64,000 nt of DNA from Natrinema sp. SYSU A 869. GTDB taxonomy: Archaea > Halobacteriota > Halobacteria > Halobacteriales > Natrialbaceae. The position numbers and the translations under genes are program-made. The stretch lies in the NCBI RefSeq assembly GCF_019879105.1, contig NZ_CP082248.1:372001-436000 (forward strand), read 5' to 3'. Below, piece by piece: positions 1 to 8,623 of this stretch; the first letter of the stretch is position 1, and every line of letters starts with the position of its first letter. Below the pieces are notes generated by a model. The model searched no databases. It was not told the DNA's origin and saw only the letters and a program-made list of their open reading frames with translations.

Positions 1-977
1 TCATTCAGGAGATGTCCGGCCACGGCGGGACGACCGGCAAAGTCATCACCGCCGCATCCGGCATTGAGATCGCACTCTGGGACGTTGCCGGAAAGATCCT
101 CGACGTGCCCGTCTACCAGCTGCTCGGCGGAAAGTTCCGCGACGAGGTCCGGATCTACTGCGACTGTCACGCAGGCGAGGCCTATGCCGTCGAGGATGGC
201 TACACCGAGTACGCGGACGCCGACGCCTACTCCCCCAAGGCGTACGCGAACGAAGCGCGGCGCGTCCTCGACATGGGCTTTACCGCGCTCAAGTTCGATC
301 TCGACCTCGAGATGGACAACGATCCGGACCCGTTCAACGGTCGACTCAGCAACGGCGCTATCGAACACAAACGCGAGATTGTCGAGGCCGTTCGCGAGGA
401 GATCGGTTACAACATTGACCTCGCGTTCGACTGTCACTGGGACTACTCGGTCGAGAGCGCCAAGCGCCTCGCCCACAAACTCGAGGAGTACGACCTTATG
501 TGGCTCGAGGATCTGATCCCGCCGGAGAACATGGATGCACAGACCGAGGTCACGAAGGCGACGAAGACACCGGTCGCGACTGGCGAGAACCGGTTCCGGG
601 TCCACGAACTCTCCAATCTGATCTACGACCACGGCGTCGACATCGTGACGCCGGACCCAACGACCGTCGGCGGCCTTGGTGAGACGATGCGGATCGCGGA
701 CCGCGCCGAGGAGAACTACATGCCGATCTCTCCGCACAACGTCTGCAGCCCAATCGGGACGATGGCCTGTGTGCATCTCGGTGCTGCCATCCCGAACTTC
801 GACCTCCTCGAGTATCACGCGCTCGAGGTCGACTGGTGGGACGACTTGTACACCCGCGACGAGCCGCTCATCGAGGACGGCTACATCGAGGTGCCGGAGG
901 AACCCGGTCTCGGGATTGAACTGGACGAAGCGGTCGCCAAGGACCATCGGCTCGAGGGGACGGACGGCTTCGACTAA
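1..977 (+). CDS. Enolase-superfamily (mandelate racemase/muconate lactonizing type) sugar-acid dehydratase, 5' end missing
   Basis: C-terminal part (about 323 codons) of a dehydratase; the frame is open back to the window edge, so the N-terminal lid domain lies outside. The TIM barrel is complete. Counting from the first Met at 12, it shows a KFD motif at about 94-96, metal ligands D140 (in DCHWDY), E166 (in LEDL) and E192 (in GEN), and the general-base region PHN at 241-243. That pattern suits galactonate, gluconate or xylonate-type acid-sugar dehydratases, which remove water to give 2-keto-3-deoxy acids. A second full-length member lies at 39470-40708 and is clearly related (shared DVAGKIL/DAAGKIL, QLLGGK, GENR and YHA.EV.WWDDL stretches). 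Substrate cannot be told from sequence. Confidence 0.88.
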   Translation, partial: IQEMSGHGGTTGKVITAASGIEIALWDVAGKILDVPVYQLLGGKFRDEVRIYCDCHAGEAYAVEDGYTEYADADAYSPKAYANEARRVLDMGFTALKFDLDLEMDNDPDPFNGRLSNGAIEHKREIVEAVREEIGYNIDLAFDCHWDYSVESAKRLAHKLEEYDLMWLEDLIPPENMDAQTEVTKATKTPVATGENRFRVHELSNLIYDHGVDIVTPDPTTVGGLGETMRIADRAEENYMPISPHNVCSPIGTMACVHLGAAIPNFDLLEYHALEVDWWDDLYTRDEPLIEDGYIEVPEEPGLGIELDEAVAKDHRLEGTDGFD

Positions 978-1110
978 CGATCGGAGAGAACGTCCCCGAC
1001 TAATCGCTGGTGGACGCTATGGCCACGTCGAATACGTGATATGAGATTTATACGAGTAGTATGCTAACATGTAGCAAAAACTTATTACTGGTGGAACGGT
1101 AGCAGTGAGT

Positions 1111-1539
1111 ATGTATCGGATACTTGCTCCGATTGGCGAAGACGAGCGACGAGCTCAAGCAGTTGCGGATGTCATCATCGACCTTCCGGGGTCGACTGAC
1201 GAACTTGCCGTCACTCTGCTGAACGTTTTCGAAGGGTTCGAAGTTTCCGGCGAAGGAGAATCGATCAATTCCGAAGATATTTACGATAAAAGTGAGTTTC
1301 CGTCGAGCGTTACGTTAATCGAGGATGAACTCGAGGCGAATGGAATCCGGGTCGCAAAACGCCGAGAACACGGGGACCCGGCAGAAGAGATTTTGGCGGT
1401 TGCGACGGAGATCGATACAGATACGATCGTCATGAGCAGCCGAAAACGGAGTCCGACCGGAAAAGTGTTGTTTGGGAGCACCACACAGTCGGTACTGCTC
1501 GATGCCGATCGACCAGTAACGGTAACGATGCGCAAGTAG
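1111..1539 (+). CDS. Universal stress protein (UspA) family
   Basis: About 142 aa, a single Usp domain of normal size. The N-terminus YRILAPIGEDERR is the first beta strand of the Rossmann-like fold. The C-terminal nucleotide-binding signature SSRKRSPTGKVLFGST is followed by a VTV strand. An in-frame GTG at 1105 is an alternative start, but the ATG at 1111 places the first strand at residue 2-3 as usual. It stands directly before a TAXI-TRAP transporter. In Halomonas a UspA protein (TeaD) regulates a TRAP transporter, so a similar role is possible here but is inference. Two further UspA genes in the window are also next to transporters. Confidence 0.9.
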   Translation: MYRILAPIGEDERRAQAVADVIIDLPGSTDELAVTLLNVFEGFEVSGEGESINSEDIYDKSEFPSSVTLIEDELEANGIRVAKRREHGDPAEEILAVATEIDTDTIVMSSRKRSPTGKVLFGSTTQSVLLDADRPVTVTMRK

Positions 1540-1771
1540 TGCTGACTACTGCGGAGAACCGTGAGAATACTCAAGTTCGGGATTCCTTCAGGTAAGCATA
1601 CCGGGAACGGTGCCATTAGTGACTAGTCATTCACTTCGATACATCGCGTTCCGTTCGCGGCAACAGTCTCGGAACGGTACTCGCCTCTCATCTCGTGAGG
1701 CGCTCGAATGGGTAAACCATCTTCGATATATAATGATTTTATAAATATACCTATTAGATTATTCTCATACC

Positions 1772-1791
1772 ATCTCTTGGAACCAAGAGAT
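1772..1791. promoter_or_regulatory. Perfect 9-bp inverted repeat, candidate operator of the TAXI-TRAP operon
   Basis: ATCTCTTGG-AA-CCAAGAGAT, a 20-bp palindrome 32 bp before the start of the TAXI binding-protein gene. It lies just downstream of an AT-rich TATA-like stretch (1736-1757, TTTTATAAATATACC). The position between TATA box and start codon is typical of a repressor site in haloarchaea. I did not find a second copy in the window. Confidence 0.5.
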
Positions 1792-1823
1792 AGATTGTTA
1801 ACCATGCCACATAATACCACAAA

Positions 1824-2864
1824 ATGGATATGCCAGAAGATCGTGTTAATCGACGACGATTCCTGCGAGGGGCAGCAGCTGCAAGTGCAATCGGACTCGC
1901 TGGCTGCATGGGTGGCGACGATGACGGAATGCAACTTCGCGTTGGAACATCTGCAGGTGGGACACAAGACGTCGGGTTGGCCGTCGAACGTGCCGTAAGT
2001 CAGGAAAGTGACGAACTCGACTACTCGACAGTCGAAAGCCCGGGATACATCGGGACGCTTTACCGACTCGATTCGGATCAGTTCAACGCGGGAATAACTG
2101 ATAACAACTCGATGTCGAAGGCAGTAGAGGACCGTGGTGATTTCGCGGAACGGGGGGTCGATACGATCCCCTATCAGGGATTCAGCGCGTTCCCGTACAG
2201 TATCTACATCGTCGCCCTTGAGGGAACGGGCATCGAGACGTTCGACGACCTCGCGGGTGCAAACGTCTATCCCGCCGAACCGGGGTACTCGACGCGTGCG
2301 ACGACGCTCGACGTCTGGAGTCAGGACCCGACGGCCGACATCTACGAGGAAATGAACATCATGGACATGGGCGTCAGCGACGCACCGGGTGCCATGGAGG
2401 AGGGGCGTATCGACGCTGCGATCGCCTACGGGACGCCGGGCGTCAGCTACACCGGCTTCGTGACCGAGTATGACGCTCGCGTCGACGTCAGTTACGTCGA
2501 ACCGACCGACGCGCTGATCGAATCCGCCGAGTCGTACGGCGGAGCCGGTACGTCACGGACCCCATACGGAGACTGGGGCCTCGAGCAGGACATCGGTACT
2601 GATGAAGTGTTCACCTGGGACCTGGAGGTCAACTACGTCTTCCACTCGGACGCCGGCGACGATGCAGTCTACGAACTGTGCCGCGTCGTCGACGAGCACA
2701 ACGATACTGTCAACGAGGCCGAAGATCAGTTCAACGACTTCGAATCGACGGAAGACATGCTCGGCCAAGCCCTCGAAGGCGACGACTTCCCGTTCCATCC
2801 GGGTGCAGTGGAGTACTATCAGGATAACGATGCCTGGGATGACAGTCTCTCCACCCCCGAGTAA
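1824..2864 (+). CDS. TAXI-family TRAP transporter solute-binding lipoprotein
   Basis: 346 aa. The N-terminus has a Tat signal (RRRFLRG at residues 10-16) and the lipobox LAGC with Cys28, so it should be exported folded and lipid-anchored outside the cell. The mature part starts LRVGTSAGGTQDVGLAVERA, and its G-T-S-A-G-G segment is the usual start of TAXI binding domains. It is followed by the family pattern of a small-carboxylate or amino-acid binding periplasmic-like fold. The next gene encodes the fused TRAP permease, so the pair forms a Na+-dependent, ATP-independent uptake system. Substrate unknown; TAXI systems characterised elsewhere import glutamate or 2-oxoglutarate-like acids. An alternative start two codons later (1830) is equally possible. 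Confidence 0.9.
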   Translation: MDMPEDRVNRRRFLRGAAAASAIGLAGCMGGDDDGMQLRVGTSAGGTQDVGLAVERAVSQESDELDYSTVESPGYIGTLYRLDSDQFNAGITDNNSMSKAVEDRGDFAERGVDTIPYQGFSAFPYSIYIVALEGTGIETFDDLAGANVYPAEPGYSTRATTLDVWSQDPTADIYEEMNIMDMGVSDAPGAMEEGRIDAAIAYGTPGVSYTGFVTEYDARVDVSYVEPTDALIESAESYGGAGTSRTPYGDWGLEQDIGTDEVFTWDLEVNYVFHSDAGDDAVYELCRVVDEHNDTVNEAEDQFNDFESTEDMLGQALEGDDFPFHPGAVEYYQDNDAWDDSLSTPE

Positions 2865-2923
2865 TCGATTGGTAGAGTTGCAGAGGGGACGTTCCTAGGT
2901 AACACACGAAACAATACCAGACA

Positions 2924-4918
2924 ATGAATTCAGAAACAAAATCCAAGCGTACATTGGCATCAAGAATCCTCCGCGTGCTCGATGTCAGCGTAACCCTCAG
3001 TTCGCTCGTGTTCTGGGCAATCGTCCTCTACTGGGCGCGTACCCAGGGGTGGGCCCGGGTAAAGTACGGCGTGATCTTCATTGGAGCCATTCTCACCGTT
3101 TACGCCCTTGATCAGGCGCGGCAGGCGTACGATGAAGGTGATCGGATCGACGCCGCCGTCTTGCTGCCCGCGTCGATCGTGCTCATAACGGCATCGATCT
3201 ATTTCGCGCTGAACTTCGAGCGCGTCTACGTCCATCAACAGGGATACGCGTTCGAACACGAGTACATGCTCGCACGCCTCATCATCGTCTCGATATTGTA
3301 TCTCACGTGGCGCGAGTTCGGGAATCTGTTCCTCGGCCTTGTCGGCGGCGTGATCCTCTACGGTGTGTACGGCAACATGGCTCCGGGGATCTTGAACCAC
3401 GGTGGAATGACGGAGCTGACGCTCCTGCAGTCGCTGGTGACCGACCTGTACGGCTTCTACGGGAGTCTCACACAGCTGACTGCCGCGTGGATCGCGCCGT
3501 TCCTCCTGTACGCCGGCCTGCTGTTCGCCTACGGCGCGTTCGATTTGATCCTCCGCATCGCGATTGAATCGGCGAACTACATCAGATCCGGTGTGGCCCA
3601 GACGGCGGTGCTTTCGTCGACCGTCATCGGGTCGATCAACGGGTCCTATACCGCGAACGCTGCCATGACGGGCTCGTTTACGATCCCGACTATGAAAGAC
3701 AGCGGAATGGCACCGCACCGAGCGGCCGCCATCGAAGCGGTCGCATCGACCTCCGGACAGGTACTACCGCCCGTCATGGGCGCGTCGGCGTTCGTCATGG
3801 CGTCATACCTAGGCATCTCCTATCTCAACATCGTCGTCGCTGGCATCGTTCCGGCGGCGATCCTCGTCGCTTCGATCGCCATCGCCGTCCATTACGTGGC
3901 GATCAGTGACACGAGTAGCCAAGAGATGGACTTCGGCGAGTTCTTCGATGAGGAACTGTCCAGCAAACAGAAGACTATCGAAGCGATCCGGTTCGGAATT
4001 CCGTTCTTCGTGCTGATCTATTTCCTGGGAGTGGCCCAGTACACGGTGATGACGTCCGCGCTGTGGACGATCGTCGCAATGGTCCTCACCGGTGTCTTCT
4101 TCCCCGTGATCCAGCGCGTCATGGATGAATCGGAGACCGGACCCGTCTCGGAATTCGTCGCGCAGTTCTGGAACACGGTCCACGGCTTCCGTCGTGGGGC
4201 GCTGATACTCGCGCCCATCGCGATCATCCTGGCAGCGGTCAATGGGGTCGTCGACATCTTTAGCGTGACCGGCGTCCCGAACAAGATCGCCCTGCTATTG
4301 ATTGACCTCTCGGGTGGAGTCCTGCTGTTCGCCGTGCTCCTTGCGATGCTGGTGAGCATCCTGATGGGCGTCGGTATGCCGACGGTCGCGGCGTACGTCA
4401 TCGTCGCAATCCTCATCGCACCGACGCTCATCTCGGACTTCAACATTCCCGAGATAACAGCCCATTATACCGTGTTCTACGCCGCGATTCTGGCCGGTAT
4501 CACTCCGCCGGTCGCGACAGCCGCGGTCGTCACGGCCGGGATCGCCGAGGCGAACTTCTGGCGGGTCTGTGGCGCTGCGATGAAGATCGCTGCACCACTG
4601 TTCATCCTGCCGATCGCGTTCGTCTACAACCCGGGGATCATCTCCACGTCGTTCGGACTGACGACCGTGATAGCCGGTTCGTTAGTGCTCCTGGGTGCCC
4701 TTACGATTATTTATGGCCTGAACTACCCGTTCAGAATGCGAGTGAGCCGTCGCATCAGTCTTCGAGTCGCGTTGACCGCGATCGGGACGATCGTGATGAT
4801 CTCCCCCAGCCGGTACGTCAAATTCGCCGGTATCGGCGTCTTTGTCGGCGTCTTCGTCATAGAGAAAGTGATGATCCGCGACATGAACGTGCCGTTCTTC
4901 AAAGAGGTGGGACAATGA
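2924..4918 (+). CDS. TRAP transporter permease, fused small/large (4TM/12TM) type
   Basis: 664 aa, very hydrophobic, about 16-17 predicted membrane spans. The N-terminal third corresponds to DctQ and the rest to DctM. The DctM-like part shows GSFTIPTMKDSGMAPHRAAA at about residues 248-267, then STSGQVLPPVMGASAF, and later MGVGMPTVAAYVIVAILIAP. All are signatures of the fused TRAP-T permeases that pair with TAXI binding proteins. It lies 59 bp after the binding-protein gene on the same strand and overlaps the next small gene by an ATGA, which indicates one operon and translational coupling. Confidence 0.93.
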   Translation: MNSETKSKRTLASRILRVLDVSVTLSSLVFWAIVLYWARTQGWARVKYGVIFIGAILTVYALDQARQAYDEGDRIDAAVLLPASIVLITASIYFALNFERVYVHQQGYAFEHEYMLARLIIVSILYLTWREFGNLFLGLVGGVILYGVYGNMAPGILNHGGMTELTLLQSLVTDLYGFYGSLTQLTAAWIAPFLLYAGLLFAYGAFDLILRIAIESANYIRSGVAQTAVLSSTVIGSINGSYTANAAMTGSFTIPTMKDSGMAPHRAAAIEAVASTSGQVLPPVMGASAFVMASYLGISYLNIVVAGIVPAAILVASIAIAVHYVAISDTSSQEMDFGEFFDEELSSKQKTIEAIRFGIPFFVLIYFLGVAQYTVMTSALWTIVAMVLTGVFFPVIQRVMDESETGPVSEFVAQFWNTVHGFRRGALILAPIAIILAAVNGVVDIFSVTGVPNKIALLLIDLSGGVLLFAVLLAMLVSILMGVGMPTVAAYVIVAILIAPTLISDFNIPEITAHYTVFYAAILAGITPPVATAAVVTAGIAEANFWRVCGAAMKIAAPLFILPIAFVYNPGIISTSFGLTTVIAGSLVLLGALTIIYGLNYPFRMRVSRRISLRVALTAIGTIVMISPSRYVKFAGIGVFVGVFVIEKVMIRDMNVPFFKEVGQ

Positions 4919-5148
4919 GCGCGAGTTCGTCCGACGATCCACCGGAAGACATGGTCGACACCGAGAACGTCGGCGGCCTCGGGGAAATCATTCCGCCGTG
5001 GATGATGCCCCTCTGGAGTCGCGTGCAACTGATTCAGGACTTCCGCGACACCCACGGGCCGACGTATATCAAGTTCATAGAAGCGATCATCTCGATCGCG
5101 CTCACCGGCGGCTACATCTACTGGCTCACCCTCTACTTCGGCGGGTGA
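4915..5148 (+). CDS. Small single-span membrane protein of the TAXI-TRAP operon
   Basis: 77 aa; its ATG overlaps the permease stop codon (ATGA), so it is translationally coupled. The first half is soluble and acidic (DDPPEDMVDTENVGG). The middle contains an amphipathic PPWMMPLWSRVQLIQDF segment. The C-terminus is one hydrophobic span (about residues 55-75, EAIISIALTGGYIYWLTLYF) ending in GG. I do not recognise a named family. The fused permease already contains the small-subunit region, so this may be an extra accessory or stabilising subunit; that is inference from position only. Confidence 0.7.
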   Translation: MSASSSDDPPEDMVDTENVGGLGEIIPPWMMPLWSRVQLIQDFRDTHGPTYIKFIEAIISIALTGGYIYWLTLYFGG

Positions 5149-5285
5149 GCGTTGACGAGGCATCGCCGCCTCACAGCATTCTTTTTTGCGCGTGCTCGAG
5201 AAGCAGAAGCGATAGCACAGTCGCTGGCGCGGAGAGCAGTACTAACACGGATCGCTGACACATCCGCTGCGACCGAACGCCGAGA

Positions 5286-5500
5286 TCAGTCCTGCCACTC
5301 GGCTGCTCGCTCGGCGTCGTGAGGGATGTGGGTGTGCTGACCCCGAACGCTGTCCAGGCAATCGTGGAGTTGAGACTCGAACGAGGGGCGGGTGCAGCTT
5401 TCGATGATCAATTCGGCGCGTTCGATCGACGAACGACCGCGGACATCTGCGACCCCTGCTCTGTGAGGAAGATGTCGGTGCCGTGTCGGTGTGATCGACG
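5286..5500 (-). pseudogene. C-terminal relic of an acetyl-CoA hydrolase / CoA-transferase
   Basis: On the minus strand, ending with a TGA at 5286-5288, the reading frames give VDHT..HGTDIFLTEQG, then ADVRGRSSIERAELIIES, then a tail ending HIPHDAERAAEWQD. The TEQGVADVRG and AELIIE.C elements are those of the C-terminal domain of acetyl-CoA hydrolases and succinyl-CoA:acetate CoA-transferases. At least two single-base losses are needed to join the segments (near the GAGCAGGGGTCGCAG sequence and between VDHT and HGTD), and there is no upstream remainder. It is therefore a dead fragment, probably left by a deletion. Confidence 0.6.
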
Positions 5501-5580
5501 TGAGCTGTTTCTGAACGCCTTAGACGAATAGCTGTCCAATGCTATCAGTCGGTTGGTGACGACCGACGGCAAACTCCGTG

Positions 5581-5636
5581 CCAATCGAACGACGGCTGTG
5601 CGACCGGTGTGCGCTTACTTTCAGTGGCTACTATAG
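5581..5636. repeat. Dispersed non-coding repeat, copy A
   Basis: The stretch containing GACGGCTGTGCGACC and ending TTTCAGTGGCTACTATAG is closely similar to 54712-54767, which contains GACGGCTGTACGACC and ends TTTCAGTGACTCTATAG. About three quarters of the core positions agree. Both copies are non-coding and both sit near gene relics (CoA-transferase here, PEP synthase there). Function unknown; it could be a non-autonomous element or an IS scar. Confidence 0.5.
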
Positions 5637-5685
5637 TGGATGACCCAGACGACAGAACTGAAACTATGCCCTATTTTGCAAAGAG

Positions 5686-5694
5686 ATTATATAA
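5686..5694 (+). promoter_or_regulatory. TATA box of the 2-hydroxyacid dehydrogenase gene
   Basis: ATTATATAA ends 21 nt before the ATG at 5716, preceded by a purine-rich BRE-like AAAGAG. The spacing fits a leaderless or nearly leaderless transcript. Confidence 0.5.
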
Positions 5695-5715
5695 CGATCC
5701 CTGTTTGACGAACGT

Positions 5716-6681
5716 ATGGTGAAGAACGAGTGGACCGTGCTGCTTCCTGCTGAAATCCATCTAGCGGGACCGGAATCGATCGCCGATATCGCGACCACGG
5801 TGAAACGAGACGAATACGATACTCGAATGCAACTCCTCGCCGACGCGGAGCGGTTCGATGCGATTATTACGCGTATCGAACGCATTGATAGGGAATTCAT
5901 TGACAGTGCATCCAATCTCGAGATCATCTCCAAACATGGCGTCGGATACGACAATATTGATGTCGATGCCGCGACCGAAAACGGCGTTCTCATCTCGAAC
6001 ACGCCGGGAACCAATTCGCGCGCGGTCGCTGAACACGCGATCACCTTACTGCTGGCAGTGAGACGGCGACTTCGGCAGGCAGATCGGGCAGTTCGGGCAG
6101 GAAATGGGGGCAAATACGACGTCGTTACCAACGAATTCCAGTCCGATACTATCGGACTGTACGGCTATGGGGACATTGGATCCGAAGTTGCAAATCTGGT
6201 TTCCGGCCTCAGCATGGGGTGTCTCGTCTACGACCCGTATGTCGACGAGACCGAACTCTCGACTCACGTCACGAAAGTCGAATCGACTGCTGCCCTGTTC
6301 GAACAGGCGGATGCTGTCTCCGTCCACGCACCATTGACGGCGAAAACGCGGAACGATATCTCCGAGGCAGAATTACGGCAGCTATCGCCGTCCGGGATAC
6401 TTGTCAACACGGCGAGAGCCGAAATCGTCGACAGGGACGCGCTCGTCTCGTCCCTCGAGGCCGGAGCGATCGCCGGTGCCGGTATCGACGTGTTTGCCGA
6501 TGGGCCACCGTCAGAGGAGTATCCGCTACTCGAGTACGAAAACGTCATACTGACGCCACATATCGGAGCCCAGACGACCGAAGCACTCACCCAGATGAGT
6601 GTCGAATCGGCGGACAACGTCCGATCCGCGTATAACGGGACCGTGCCGGAATCAGCACTCAATAGCAGTGAACTCTCGTAG
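5716..6681 (+). CDS. D-2-hydroxyacid dehydrogenase (phosphoglycerate dehydrogenase-like)
   Basis: 321 aa, NAD-dependent D-isomer-specific 2-hydroxyacid dehydrogenase of normal length without an ACT domain. Visible are the substrate-domain motif KHGVGYDNIDVDAA (73-86), the Rossmann motif GYGDIG (150-155), the acidic D173 region LVYDPY, and the catalytic triad region with R234 in NTARAEIVD, the acidic residue near 258-263 and H282 in TPHIGA. Such enzymes reduce or oxidise 2-keto/2-hydroxy acids such as glyoxylate, hydroxypyruvate or sugar-derived keto acids. Serine biosynthesis is less likely given the transport and sugar-acid setting. Single gene with its own TATA box; the following DNA is an IS relic. 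Confidence 0.87.
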   Translation: MVKNEWTVLLPAEIHLAGPESIADIATTVKRDEYDTRMQLLADAERFDAIITRIERIDREFIDSASNLEIISKHGVGYDNIDVDAATENGVLISNTPGTNSRAVAEHAITLLLAVRRRLRQADRAVRAGNGGKYDVVTNEFQSDTIGLYGYGDIGSEVANLVSGLSMGCLVYDPYVDETELSTHVTKVESTAALFEQADAVSVHAPLTAKTRNDISEAELRQLSPSGILVNTARAEIVDRDALVSSLEAGAIAGAGIDVFADGPPSEEYPLLEYENVILTPHIGAQTTEALTQMSVESADNVRSAYNGTVPESALNSSELS

Positions 6682-6689
6682 AGTCTGCC

Positions 6690-7480
6690 GGAGTACGAAC
6701 GCTCGAGATGGGTTAGATTTTGTGGAGCGCGAGGCGATACCGCGCGGACTGACTCGATTGAGTATCCAGATCCATCTGGCAGAACCATCACTTTGAAATA
6801 CAGTCCCTATATTAGAGAAATAGTGCCAAGAAGGCACGATCGACGATCCATAATTGGATACAGAAAACCGATCTACAGCCGACAGATGGGAATCAACCCG
6901 ATTACGTTGCAATCGACGAAACCACGATTCAACTCGACGATCAGCGCTATTGGCTGTACGCTGCTGTCGATCCCGGGACGGACAAAACACTCCCTGTATG
7001 ACTCTCTTCAACGCGAAATACGTCACCGATCTCGATGTTTCTTAGCGAACTCAAAGAAAAATACAATGTTGAAGTTACTCTATTTCTCGTCGGTTCAGTA
7101 CCATGGCTCAACGCTGCACTCCACTGCCCCGGATTCTAATTTCGAGACAGAAAATACAGAGACCAGAATACTGTTGAGTACCTATTATAAATTACAAGAA
7201 GGTATATTTTACAACTTGCAGACTATTTCAGCAAGTCGATCCAGCAACCGCCAAACCATAGTTGTGAAGTTGTATATTAATATAATCCACAATGTCTACT
7301 CTCTTTGTTTTCAAATATTTTCATCGATGTTCATTCAGAAACTGCTTATCAGTGGTTCAGATTGTTCGCCTTCACATGGGACCACATATCTGAACACAAC
7401 CCTGCTCGCGTTCCCATCGATCTGGGTGGACGAACGCTCAATAACAACGACGGCCGATCATTTGGTTGAATTTTTCGGCA
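6690..7480 (+). pseudogene. Heavily decayed IS6-like transposase relic
   Basis: Reading through several frames gives a recognisable haloarchaeal DDE transposase. It begins LDFVEREAIPRGLTRLSIQI and IHLAEPSL, then IHNWIQKTDLQPTDG, then YVAIDETTIQLDDQRYWLYA followed by AVDPGTDK. Further pieces are FLVGSVPWLNAALHCPGF, QNTVEYLL and a C-terminal ETAYQWFRLFAFTWDHI. Frames change repeatedly, stops interrupt it, and the stretch 7150-7320 is AT-rich with no match. The element is dead. The long open frame 6793-7491 is a by-product of this decay and not a gene. Confidence 0.65.
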
Positions 7481-7603
7481 GTGAACTCTAGCTAAGGGAT
7501 CCCATGTAGATTACTTGCCTATGCCTGTAAAGTGATTATTTGAGTATATGACCTTGTGATTCATAATAGTGAACACTGGAAGCGAGCTACAGCGTAGAAC
7601 AAT

Positions 7604-8395
7604 TCAAGAATGAGCAAGATTCAACTCGAGTTCATTGGTAACACTTCGCAAAATTTCGATCACTTGTGATGCTTTCTCCTCATCTTTCATACGATGGGTC
7701 GGTCCAGAAACAGTACATGCACCGATAACCTCGTCCGAGACAGTCATGACCGGCACAGAGACGGCAAACAATTTTTTTGTGCTCTCCGAGCGGTTGGCGG
7801 CATATCCCTGTTCTCGGATTTCGGCTAGTTCATCGGATAGTGCGTCTGAATCGGTAATCGTGTTCTCTGTCGCAGCCGAGAGCCCGTGGCGCTGAACGAT
7901 GTCATTGACACGCTCGTCGGGCATGAATGCGAGCATAGCCTTCCCTGATGCGACCTGATGTATTGGGAGATGCGCGCCGACCCTCGTTCGGAGTGACACA
8001 CCTTGGTGACCGACTTCCTTGAAGACGATGACCGATTTGCCGTTCGATTCAACCATGTATTGGGCTACTTCCTCGGTCTTCTCGGCGATCTCGGCTATTT
8101 TTGGTTTGATACTGTGCTGGCCTTCGAGTTGCTCTCGAACCAGACCGCCGAGATCGAGATAGCCCAACCCGAGGCGGAACTGGTCGCCGTCCCGCTCCAC
8201 AAAGCCCTGCGCTTTGAGCGTATTGAGATGCTTGTACACGTTCGCTTTCGAGTATCCCGTCAGTTCGGCCAGTTCGCTTACTTTCGCCGTCTGTTTCTGC
8301 TTGAGCGCCTTGACGATCGAGAGCGACGTATCGACCGATTTGATCGTATTCGCGCTGGCTGGGTCGTCGGCGTGGCCCGAGTCATTCGTTCCCAT
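7604..8395 (-). CDS. IclR-family transcriptional regulator
   Basis: 263 aa. The N-terminal winged helix-turn-helix (about 18-78) contains VSELAELTGYSKANVYKHLN and then LKAQGFVERDGDQFRLG. The C-terminal effector-binding GAF-like domain (about 95-260) contains LRTRVGAHLPIHQVASGKAM and FAVSVPVMTVSDEVIGACTV. Divergent from the CoA-transferase gene at 8624, with a perfect palindrome (8461-8473) in between, so it probably controls the CoA transferase, lyase and citrate carrier set. The ligand would then be an acid or CoA ester of that pathway (inference). Confidence 0.93.
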   Translation of the reverse strand: MGTNDSGHADDPASANTIKSVDTSLSIVKALKQKQTAKVSELAELTGYSKANVYKHLNTLKAQGFVERDGDQFRLGLGYLDLGGLVREQLEGQHSIKPKIAEIAEKTEEVAQYMVESNGKSVIVFKEVGHQGVSLRTRVGAHLPIHQVASGKAMLAFMPDERVNDIVQRHGLSAATENTITDSDALSDELAEIREQGYAANRSESTKKLFAVSVPVMTVSDEVIGACTVSGPTHRMKDEEKASQVIEILRSVTNELELNLAHS

Positions 8396-8460
8396 GTTGC
8401 TCCGAGATTCCGTATCCAGCTATTTATCAGTTACTCACAGTTGATCATCTCGCTATATGA

Positions 8461-8473
8461 TTCATAATATGAA
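8461..8473. promoter_or_regulatory. Palindromic operator candidate between the IclR and CoA-transferase genes
   Basis: TTCATA-A-TATGAA, a perfect 13-bp palindrome 66 bp before the IclR start and about 150 bp before the CoA-transferase start. A near copy, TTCATAATAGTGAA (7560-7573), lies just beyond the 3' end of the IclR gene. Both are preceded by GA or TGA. Candidate autoregulatory sites. Confidence 0.4.
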
Positions 8474-8623
8474 ACAGCCGTTCCTCGAACGGTCACGTAG
8501 ATCCAGAGCGCGCAACCGACAAGGCGATCGCGCCACCGTTCGAGACACAGCCGAGTGAGACAAACGCTTATTAGGATTCCAGTGCCACGTTCACGCAGCC
8601 TGACTACTGAGGGTACGAAAGCC

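Noticed and set aside
6793..7491. 232-aa open frame
   Set aside because: Made of shifted pieces of an IS6-like transposase plus AT-rich sequence; no protein family in this frame.
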